Source: Oceanobacillus zhaokaii
Lineage (GTDB): Bacteria > Bacillota > Bacilli > Bacillales > Amphibacillaceae
NCBI RefSeq assembly: GCF_003352005.1
Contig: NZ_CP024848.1
Location: 691,001-755,000 of the forward strand
DNA length: 64,000 bases
Direction of reading: 5' to 3'
Part shown: positions 36,676 through 43,746 of the stretch, piece by piece
Numbering within the stretch: the first letter of the stretch is position 1
Layout: each line of letters opens with the position of its first letter
The notes under the pieces: generated by a model
Databases searched by the model: none
What the model was told of the DNA's origin: nothing
What the model saw: the letters and a program-made list of their open reading frames with translations, nothing else
Made by a program: the position numbers and the translations under genes

Positions 36676-36909
36676 TTGGCATTTGTCATTACACATCCAT
36701 GTACAAATGAAAAAGCAGGAGAATGTGTCAGTATTTGTCCAGTAGACTGCATCGTAGAAGGTGATGATCAATTCTTTATTGATCCAAATACATGTATTGA
36801 ATGTGGTGCTTGTGTCGCTGCATGCCCAGTCGAGGCAATCATTGATGAACATGATTTAACTGATGAACAAGAGGTTTATCTAGAAAAAGCAGAGAGCTTT
36901 TTTGGTTAG
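36676..36909 (+). CDS. 7Fe ([3Fe-4S][4Fe-4S]) ferredoxin, TTG start
   Basis: Small acidic electron carrier of 77 aa. Cysteines are at 9, 17, 21, 25, 40, 43, 46 and 50. The spacing C-x7-C-x3-CP followed by C-x2-C-x2-C-x3-CP is that of 7Fe ferredoxins (Azotobacter FdI type). C9, C17 and C50 would hold the 3Fe cluster; C21, C40, C43 and C46 the 4Fe cluster. It is last gene of the upper operon and the only ferredoxin in it, so it is the likely donor to the Rieske oxygenase. The TTG start follows AGGGAGAGGA. Confidence 0.9.
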   Translation: MAFVITHPCTNEKAGECVSICPVDCIVEGDDQFFIDPNTCIECGACVAACPVEAIIDEHDLTDEQEVYLEKAESFFG

Positions 36910-36956
36910 ATGAAGCGACGCAACAATAAGTTACTTATAAAAGATGTAAAAGAAAG

Positions 36957-36999
36957 AGGTTTCCATTAAGTGTTTGCTTATTGGTGAACCTTTTTTATT
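36957..36999 (+). terminator. Terminator of the upper aromatic operon
   Basis: AGGTTTCCATTAAG pairs imperfectly with CTTATTGGTGAACCT and is followed by a T-run, 48 bp after the ferredoxin stop. Confidence 0.6.
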
Positions 37000-37212
37000 T
37001 TGCTGTATTTGTACAGTGAAAAAGAATATTACAATTTTACCTGACAAATGATGGATGATAATTAGCAATTGATGTAAAGTGCGAATAAGTGGAAATTTTG
37101 ATTTCAAATCTGCGGGTAAGTTGATATTCACTCAAAAGATTACATTTCTTTAATTCGAAAATAGTTTGTCAGTGGTAAGCTACTCTTTTATATATGATCC
37201 TTCTCAACCACA

Positions 37213-37325
37213 GCGGAAGAAATACACGGAGACTTCTGCGGGAAGAAGACACTAGGAAGTGCGACAGCACGAGTAGGCCCACCAGCTCCCTATGGTGCGC
37301 GTAGTGTATTTCTGGAGCGACCAGC
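37213..37325. repeat. Dispersed ~113-bp self-complementary repeat
   Basis: AGAAATACAC (37218-37227) pairs with GTGTATTTCT (37304-37313). The inside is GC-rich with GGAGACTTCTGCGGGAA and CGACAGCACGAGTAGGCCC. This arrangement is familiar from repeats scattered in Bacillus and Oceanobacillus genomes. It lies in the 36910-37474 spacer between operons and encodes nothing. Confidence 0.7.
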
Positions 37326-37474
37326 CTGAGTGCAAGCTTCCTATCCGGTTTGTCTATTTCTCTTTATCTTTCCTAACAAAAAAAGATGAAGAGCTTCATA
37401 TTGATACTCTCCATCTGCTATTATTGAATTATATAAATTAATTAACAAGTGCGGATTGATTGGAGGATGTCATG

Positions 37475-37951
37475 ATGAATATTCGCGAAATTGAAGAAAA
37501 AGATAATCTAATTATAGAGGGAATTATTAAGAAATCATTGGAGTCATTTAATTTAGACATACCAGGAACAGCGTATTATGATCCTTATTTGAAAAATCTC
37601 TATAGATTTTATCAAACACAAACCAATTCCAAATATTGGGTGATTGAAAATGAGGGCGGAAAAGTAGTTGGCGGCTGCGGGATTGGTCCTTTTGATAAGG
37701 AAGGGAAGATAGGCGAATTGCAAAAACTTTATCTCGCTCCAACAGCGCAGGGGAAGGGACTAGCTAAAGAATTAATGAAAGTAGCACTTGAGTTTGCAAG
37801 AGAGCATTATGCTCATTGTTACTTAGAAACTTTTGCGAAACTAGAAAGTGCAAACCATTTATATGAAAAATTTGGTTTTAAACGTTTAGAACAATCACTT
37901 AGTCAAACAACACATGATTCTTGTGATACATGGTATATGAAGGAATTGTAG
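37475..37951 (+). CDS. GNAT-family N-acetyltransferase
   Basis: Acetyl-CoA-dependent transferase of 158 aa. The GNAT fold shows YWVIENEGGKVVGGCGI (beta strands), LQKLYLAPTAQGKGLAKELM (the R/Q-x-x-G-x-G/A CoA loop, here QGKGLA) and the C-terminal ANHLYEKFGFKRL. The substrate is unknown. GGAGG lies 8 nt before the ATG at 37475; the adjacent ATG at 37472 is also possible. It stands alone between the aromatic locus and the phosphatase gene. Confidence 0.85.
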   Translation: MNIREIEEKDNLIIEGIIKKSLESFNLDIPGTAYYDPYLKNLYRFYQTQTNSKYWVIENEGGKVVGGCGIGPFDKEGKIGELQKLYLAPTAQGKGLAKELMKVALEFAREHYAHCYLETFAKLESANHLYEKFGFKRLEQSLSQTTHDSCDTWYMKEL

Positions 37952-38038
37952 GGGCAGCAGTGAGTAAGAAGATAGGTCTTGCCAGTTATATACGCCATAT
38001 CCTATGTAAAAAGTAGTAGTCATTTAGCATGAAAAAAG

Positions 38039-38077
38039 TTAACAGAAGATTTACTGTAATTTAATTGTTACTAAATA
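38039..38077 (+). promoter_or_regulatory. PhoP box array upstream of alkaline phosphatase
   Basis: TTAACA, TTTACT, TTAATT and TAAATA recur with 5-bp gaps (11-bp period), matching B. subtilis PhoP boxes (TTAACA direct repeats). A TAATAT -10-like box lies 15 bp downstream at 38093. This suggests phosphate-starvation induction. Confidence 0.65.
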
Positions 38078-38128
38078 TCTCTCAGGTATTCTTAATATTG
38101 TAAGTTAAATTTGAGAGGAGATTTTTAC

Positions 38129-39484
38129 ATGTTTAAGAAAATTGGAGTTGTCGCACTAAGTGCTGGATTAGTTTTTTCAGGATTAAGTTTAGGAACTGTA
38201 GACGCTGCGAAGCCAGATTGGGCCGGGAAAGATAAAGGGAACAAAAATGGCAAAGGGGAAAAGGTAGAAAACGTAATATATATGATTCCAGACGGATTTA
38301 GTGCAGACTATGCTTCAAATTATCGAATTTACAAAGGTGAAGAAGCAATTTGGGACTCTCATTTAAAAGGACTTTTTACAACATACTCAGCTAATTCTGA
38401 CATCACTGATTCTGCTGCTGCTGGTACGGCAATGGCAACTGGATCAAAAGTGAATAATGGTGTGATTGGTATTGATCCAGACGGCAATAAGTTAGAATCA
38501 ATCCTTGAAGCATCTGAAGAAAAAGGAAAATCATCTGGTATAGTTGCTACTTCTACGATTACACATGCAACACCAGCATCATTTGCAGCAAATGTTGAAA
38601 GTCGTAATAATGAAACAGAAATTGCAAGACAATATATTGATAGTGATTTAGATGTTATCCTAGGTGGAGGAAAGAATAATTTCTTACCAGCATCTGAAGG
38701 TGGCAACCAAGAAGAATTAAATTTAATTGAAAAAGCAGAAGCACAAGGTTCTACATATGTGGAAACACGTGAGCAATTATTAGACATAGATAAATTAAAG
38801 GTTGATAAAGGTGATAAGCTACTTGGTCTATTTGCAGATGATGCTTTAGCTCCTGAATTACATCGCGGCGAAACAGAAGAGCCGAGTATAGCGGAAATGA
38901 CAGAAACTGCTATTGATGTTTTAGAAGAAGATAAAGACGGGTTCTTCTTAGTTGTGGAAGGCAGTCAAATTGATTGGGCTGGACATGATAATGATGCTGC
39001 ATGGGCAATGTCGGATGTTGCGGCTTTTGAAGAAGCTGTAGAAAAGGCAATTGATTTTGCTAAAAAAGACAAGAAAACATTAGTTGTAGTTGCTGGCGAC
39101 CATGATACAGGTGGTATGACTACAGGTGCAAATAACTCGATGGACTTAAACGCTTCAATCCTTAATGATGTGAAAGCAACTGGTGATTACATGGCTGGAC
39201 AGCTAAACGAAGATCGTTCGAATGTAGCAGAGGTTATTAAGACGTATACTGGGTTTGAACTATCTGAAGCTGAATTACAATCGATTGCAGAAGCAGAGAA
39301 TGCTTCCCTTGCAATCAATAAGGTAATTAGTGATAGAGCATTTATTGGTTGGACAAGTCCTAACCATACTGGAGCAGATATTCCTGTATATGCTTATGGT
39401 CCACAATCTGATATCTTTGTTGGATTCCATGATAATACAGATTTACCCAAGATAATTGCAGAAGCGTTGAAATTAGGGAAATAA
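38129..39484 (+). CDS. Alkaline phosphatase, secreted
   Basis: Exported phosphomonoesterase of 451 aa (PhoA/PhoB family). A signal peptide covers about residues 1-26 (FKKIGVVALSAGLVFSGLSL, cut near VDAA). The nucleophile Ser is in DITDSAAAGTAMATG. Metal-site motifs are MIPDG near the start, THATPASFAA, EGSQIDWAGHDND, VAGDHDTGG and a late His in WTSPNHTG. The ATG at 38129 follows AGGAG at 8 nt. It releases inorganic phosphate outside the cell. Regulation is probably by PhoPR via the boxes just upstream. A terminator follows at 39514. Confidence 0.95.
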   Translation: MFKKIGVVALSAGLVFSGLSLGTVDAAKPDWAGKDKGNKNGKGEKVENVIYMIPDGFSADYASNYRIYKGEEAIWDSHLKGLFTTYSANSDITDSAAAGTAMATGSKVNNGVIGIDPDGNKLESILEASEEKGKSSGIVATSTITHATPASFAANVESRNNETEIARQYIDSDLDVILGGGKNNFLPASEGGNQEELNLIEKAEAQGSTYVETREQLLDIDKLKVDKGDKLLGLFADDALAPELHRGETEEPSIAEMTETAIDVLEEDKDGFFLVVEGSQIDWAGHDNDAAWAMSDVAAFEEAVEKAIDFAKKDKKTLVVVAGDHDTGGMTTGANNSMDLNASILNDVKATGDYMAGQLNEDRSNVAEVIKTYTGFELSEAELQSIAEAENASLAINKVISDRAFIGWTSPNHTGADIPVYAYGPQSDIFVGFHDNTDLPKIIAEALKLGK

Positions 39485-39513
39485 ATATAGCTTATCTTTA
39501 ATAGAATTTACAG

Positions 39514-39551
39514 GAAACTTGCCTACCATCTGGAGGTGAGTTTCTTTTTTT
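39514..39551 (+). terminator. Terminator of the alkaline phosphatase gene
   Basis: GAAACT..CC pairs with GG..AGTTTC and is followed by seven T, 30 bp after the stop. Confidence 0.8.
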
Positions 39552-39680
39552 ATAGAATCATCAAATCATACTATCGCTCAACGTTAGCTTGTTCACATGG
39601 TTAACGATAATAATCTCATATAGATGCAGTTGCACGACCTAGTTGATATAATTGTTCCAAGTGAAAGGGGAGCGAATGAT

Positions 39681-40673
39681 ATGAAACTAAGCGTGTTGGA
39701 TCAGGCACCAATTACAAAGGGAAATACTGCAGTTGGTGCATTAAAGAATGCAGTAGAACTTGCGATATTGGCAGATGATTTAGGATATGAACGGATGTGG
39801 ATGGCAGAGCATCACGGGACAGATGCGTATGCGAGCTCAGCACCTGAAGTAACGGCAGCACATTTAGCGGCGAAAACGAAGAACATTCGAATCGGTACTG
39901 GCGGAGTGATGATGATGCATTATTCTCCACTTAAACTGGCAGAAGTGTTTAAAACGCTAAGTGCTTTTTCACCTGGTCGGATTGATTTTGGTGTAGGTCG
40001 CGCGCCTGGTGGCGACAATTATTCCATTCATGCTCTTTCCGAAGGACGCCAACCGATGTATGATAATATGTATGAAAAATTTGATACAGCATTAAAGTTA
40101 ATAAATGACGAGATACCAGAAGATAGTTTATACAATAAAAATATTGCTACACCATCCGATATTACTTTGCCTGAGGCGTGGCTGCTTGGATCCAGCGGGG
40201 ATAGTGCATTACAGGCGGCGAGAATGGGTGTTGGCTATTCGTTTGCCCAATTTTTCAACGGGGAGATGACGAAGTCAATACTGGAATTGTATAAACATAG
40301 TTTTATTCCCTCTGCATTCATGGAAAAGCCGATAATCAATGCTGCCTATATGGTGACAACGGCTGAAACGATAGAGGAAGCGGAGTTTGAAGCCCGCCCA
40401 CACGATATTTCTCGTTTATGGTTGATGAAGGGGAGGATGGGGCAAGCATTAACACCAGAAGAAGCCCAAGTTTACCCGCTTACGGAAATGGACCGAATGA
40501 CAATTAAAGAAAATCGCAAACTGCATTTAGTAGGATCTGCCAAAGAAATCGCGACACAGCTCCAAGAAGAACAAGCGCATTACGGTTTTGATGAAGCAAT
40601 GATTTGCAGCATCCCACATTCACAGGATAAACGTTTGGAAGTTTATCGATTATTAGCAAGGGAGCTGCTTTGA
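39681..40673 (+). CDS. LLM-class flavin-dependent oxidoreductase (YceB-like)
   Basis: Luciferase-like TIM-barrel flavoenzyme of 330 aa from the MsnO8 subgroup. It begins KLSVLDQAPITKG and carries RMWMAEHHGTDAYASSAPEV, then FSPGRIDFGVGRAPGGD, all hallmarks of that subgroup. Reduced FMN is used for an unknown oxygenation or reduction. The ATG at 39681 is chosen because AAAGGGGAG lies 8 nt upstream; the longer frame from 39624 has no ribosome site and a non-family N terminus. It ends at a shared terminator with the formaldehyde dehydrogenase gene. Confidence 0.85.
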   Translation: MKLSVLDQAPITKGNTAVGALKNAVELAILADDLGYERMWMAEHHGTDAYASSAPEVTAAHLAAKTKNIRIGTGGVMMMHYSPLKLAEVFKTLSAFSPGRIDFGVGRAPGGDNYSIHALSEGRQPMYDNMYEKFDTALKLINDEIPEDSLYNKNIATPSDITLPEAWLLGSSGDSALQAARMGVGYSFAQFFNGEMTKSILELYKHSFIPSAFMEKPIINAAYMVTTAETIEEAEFEARPHDISRLWLMKGRMGQALTPEEAQVYPLTEMDRMTIKENRKLHLVGSAKEIATQLQEEQAHYGFDEAMICSIPHSQDKRLEVYRLLARELL

Positions 40674-40700
40674 TCGTTTTATCAGTAAGTGCAGTAAGAT

Positions 40701-40753
40701 AGAAAACACCAAGTAGGGGAGAGAAAATAATCCAATACTTGGTGTTTTCTTTC
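40701..40753. terminator. Bidirectional terminator between LLM and fdhA genes
   Basis: GAAAACACCAAGTA pairs with TACTTGGTGTTTTC over 14 perfect base pairs around an A-rich loop, between converging genes. Confidence 0.9.
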
Positions 40754-40759
40754 ATTCAA

Positions 40760-42010
40760 CTAGTTTGAAACTTGTTGCTTTGTTGTAAGATAATTCCTTT
40801 GCTTAATCATATTATGTGGATCGATGACGAACTTTCTTGATACTCCGCCATCGAATTGTTTATAGCCATCAGGAGCTTCATTAATTGAGATAACAGTTGC
40901 ATTAACAGCTTTCGCAATTTGTGCTCTGCCACTTAAAATGGCTTTCATTAGATCGCGGTTATATCTCATTACTGGTGTTTGACCAGTTACAAATGTATGT
41001 GCTTTTGCAAATCCTAGACCGAAGCGGATTTTTAGTGTACCTTCCTTTGCGTCCTTGTCCGCTGCACCAGGATCTCCAGTTACGTATAAACCTGGAATAC
41101 CTAATCGTCCACCAGCTTTAGTTACTCCCATAATGGAGTTTAATACAGTAGCAGGGGCTTCGCCAGCATCTTTCCCATGTCCACTTGCTTCAAAACCAAC
41201 AGCATCAACTGCACAATCAACCTCTGGCGTACCTAATATTTGTTCAATTTGTTCGCCAAGATTATCATGTTTACGTAAATTCACTGTCTCACAGCCAAAG
41301 CTTCTTGCTTGAGCAAGGCGATCCTCGTTTAAGTCACCGACAATAACAACCGATGCTCCTAGTAATTGTGCCGAGTGTGCGGCAGCTAATCCGACTGGAC
41401 CCGCACCAGCAACATATACCGTTGATCCAGTTTTAACGCCCGCACTGACTGCACCATGGTACCCTGTAGGGAATATATCCGATAACATAGTTAAATCAAG
41501 GATTTTTTCTAATGCTTGATCCTTGTCAGGGAATTTTAATAATTGGAAGTCAGCATATGGCACCATGACATATTCAGACTGTCCGCCAACCCATCCACCC
41601 ATATCTACATAGCCATATGCAGAACCAGGACGGTCAGGATTAACATTTGTACAAATGTGAGTATCCTGTTTTTTACAACTTTCACAGCGACCACATGCGA
41701 TGTTGAACGGAACGGATACGATATCTCCTTTTTCGATGAATTCAACATCACTGCCGACTTCAATAACTTGTCCAGTAATTTCATGACCAAGTACTAGTCC
41801 GCTTGGCGCAGTTGTACGTCCTCTAACCATATGTTGGTCACTTCCACATATGTTAGTTGAAATTACCTTTAAAATAACACCATGATTACATTTTCTTCCT
41901 ACATTTAGTGGGTTGACTCCTGGACCATCGCGAAGTACTAAATCCGGATAACCGATATCACGTACCTCAACTTCACCTGGTTTAACATAGACTATTGCTT
42001 TGTTACTCAC
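40760..42010 (-). CDS. fdhA: Glutathione-independent formaldehyde dehydrogenase
   Basis: Zinc- and NAD-dependent medium-chain dehydrogenase of 416 aa that oxidises formaldehyde to formate without added thiol. It closely follows the Pseudomonas putida FdhA pattern: STNICGSDQHMVRGRT, then LGHEITGQVIEVG. Structural-zinc cysteines lie in CGRCESCKKQDTHIC. Other matches are VNPDRPGSAYGYVDMGGW, the Rossmann AGAGPVGLAAAH, and VDCAVDAVGFEASGHG. It lies divergent from an OFA transporter and a molybdoenzyme/FdhD pair. Together these suggest a formaldehyde-to-formate-to-CO2 module. A cre-like site lies upstream. Confidence 0.92.
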   Translation of the reverse strand: MSNKAIVYVKPGEVEVRDIGYPDLVLRDGPGVNPLNVGRKCNHGVILKVISTNICGSDQHMVRGRTTAPSGLVLGHEITGQVIEVGSDVEFIEKGDIVSVPFNIACGRCESCKKQDTHICTNVNPDRPGSAYGYVDMGGWVGGQSEYVMVPYADFQLLKFPDKDQALEKILDLTMLSDIFPTGYHGAVSAGVKTGSTVYVAGAGPVGLAAAHSAQLLGASVVIVGDLNEDRLAQARSFGCETVNLRKHDNLGEQIEQILGTPEVDCAVDAVGFEASGHGKDAGEAPATVLNSIMGVTKAGGRLGIPGLYVTGDPGAADKDAKEGTLKIRFGLGFAKAHTFVTGQTPVMRYNRDLMKAILSGRAQIAKAVNATVISINEAPDGYKQFDGGVSRKFVIDPHNMIKQRNYLTTKQQVSN

Positions 42011-42054
42011 AAAAAAACCTCCTTAAATGATTGTTTTATTAAAGATGTCTTTGT

Positions 42055-42068
42055 AGTAAGCGCTATCA
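42055..42068. promoter_or_regulatory. cre-like site upstream of fdhA
   Basis: AGTAAGCGCTATCA matches TGNAANCGNTNNCA except for the first two positions and lies about 45 bp before the fdhA start. The rest of the 328-bp divergent spacer is AT-rich with no other clear site. Confidence 0.45.
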
Positions 42069-42338
42069 CTCTGAATCTAACTATATCAGTTTTAATATAA
42101 TATTTCAATAATTAAATTAATAATAATTATTTAAAAATTTAAACATCTATGTTATCATAAATCTGAATATATTAAATTAGTCTTAGAATACTTTATACAT
42201 ATAAGGTTGAGAAAATCTAGCATTTTATAGCGTCCTTAATTAAAATCACATACATTCACCAAGAACGAATCCTGCTTTATTAAACTATGTTTCCACGATT
42301 TAATTAGGAGAATATCAGTATTATAGGAGGATGTTTAT

Positions 42339-43613
42339 TTGGAAAAGGTTAAGAATCGCTGGTTAATTGCTGCATCGGCTGTTGGTGTCCATATCTCGAT
42401 TGGCTCTGCATATGCCTGGAGTGTTTTTACAAACCCCATGGTCAACCAATATGGCTGGGAAGTGACGGAGGTATCTTTTGCTTTTAGTATTGCTATTTTT
42501 ATGTTAGGTTTTTCAGCAGCCTTTATGGGAAGATTTGTAGAAAAACATGGACCAAGGAAATCGGCAATTCTGTCGGCGATTTTCTTTAGTGTTGGTGTTG
42601 CAGGTTCAGGTTTAGCGACAGCAACGGAATCATTATTGTTATTGTATTTATTCTATGGGGTTATTGGAGGAATCGGCTTAGGTATTGGATATATTGCACC
42701 AGTTTCGACACTTGTTAAATGGTTCCCAGATAGACGTGGACTTGCTACAGGCCTAGCAATTATGGGCTTTGGCTTTGCAGCACTAATTAGTGGACCAGTC
42801 GCTGCTGCCTTAATTGAAGCGGTTGGTATTACAAATACATTTCTTACTCTAGGAATCGCCTATTTTATAGTAATGGCAATTTCTGCACAATACTTATCCC
42901 CACCACCTGATGGGTGGGCACCAAAGGGATTTATAGAAGGTCAGCAAAATGGCTCAAGAAAAATTAAGCAGGATCTATCACAGCTTACTGCTAATGAAGC
43001 AATAAAAACGCGCCGATTTTGGATGCTGTGGGTCATGCTGTTTTTAAATGTAACATGTGGGATTGCAATTATTTCTGTAGCGTCACCGATGGCCCAAGAA
43101 ATAGCAGGTATGACACCTATTGCTGCAGCTGCTATGGTTGGGGTTATGGGTCTTTTTAATGGTGGTGGAAGACTTGGATGGGCATCTCTTTCTGATTATA
43201 TCGGTCGACCAAACGTTTATACTGCATTTTTCATCATTCAAATAATCGCATTTTTCATGTTGCCATTTGCAACGAATGGGGTCATTTTTCAAATTCTAAT
43301 ATTTGCGATTTTAACTTGTTATGGTGGTGGATTTGCATCGGTTCCAGCTTATATTGGGGATTTATTTGGAACAAAACAACTAGGTGCAATCCATGGTTAT
43401 ATTCTAACTGCATGGGCACTTGCAGGAGTAGCGGGTCCGATTTTATTATCATTAATTTACGATTCAACGAACAGCTATAATTTAACGATGGTTATCTTTG
43501 GAGTATTATTTGTTGTTGCATTGATTGTATCACTTTGGATTAGAGTCGATATTAGCAGATTACGTAATACACAGAAAATACCGGGCCAGACGACACCACA
43601 AGTAGCTAAATAG
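42339..43613 (+). CDS. OFA-family MFS transporter (oxalate/formate antiporter-like)
   Basis: Twelve-helix transporter of 424 aa. The N terminus NRWLIAASAVGVHISIGSAYAWSVF and the loop GRFVEKHGPRKS are characteristic of the oxalate/formate antiporter family. Other signatures are GIGLGIGYIAPVSTLVKWFPDRRGLATG and GNGGGRLGW-like NGGGRLGWASLSDYIGR in loop 8-9. The real cargo in Bacilli is often unknown; formate or another small monocarboxylate would suit the neighbours. The TTG start at 42339 follows AGGAGG at 8 nt. It is followed on the same strand by the molybdoenzyme gene. Confidence 0.85.
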   Translation: MEKVKNRWLIAASAVGVHISIGSAYAWSVFTNPMVNQYGWEVTEVSFAFSIAIFMLGFSAAFMGRFVEKHGPRKSAILSAIFFSVGVAGSGLATATESLLLLYLFYGVIGGIGLGIGYIAPVSTLVKWFPDRRGLATGLAIMGFGFAALISGPVAAALIEAVGITNTFLTLGIAYFIVMAISAQYLSPPPDGWAPKGFIEGQQNGSRKIKQDLSQLTANEAIKTRRFWMLWVMLFLNVTCGIAIISVASPMAQEIAGMTPIAAAAMVGVMGLFNGGGRLGWASLSDYIGRPNVYTAFFIIQIIAFFMLPFATNGVIFQILIFAILTCYGGGFASVPAYIGDLFGTKQLGAIHGYILTAWALAGVAGPILLSLIYDSTNSYNLTMVIFGVLFVVALIVSLWIRVDISRLRNTQKIPGQTTPQVAK

Positions 43614-43746
43614 ATCTGATAGGAAGCGTCGGGACAAGTAACAGAATACAGTTTTTCTATACATTTAATTATTTTTCTTCTTAATGTAAAGGATTGTTTG
43701 CCATAATAAGATCATGACTATTCTATTAATAAATGGAGGGATTTGC

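Noticed and set aside
24806..36909. Anthranilate/3-hydroxyanthranilate or 2-aminophenol pathway
   Set aside because: No cupin-type 3-hydroxyanthranilate dioxygenase and no RidA-like aminomuconate deaminase are present; the tautomerase and oxalocrotonate decarboxylase fit the hydroxy branch. It is kept only as an alternative.
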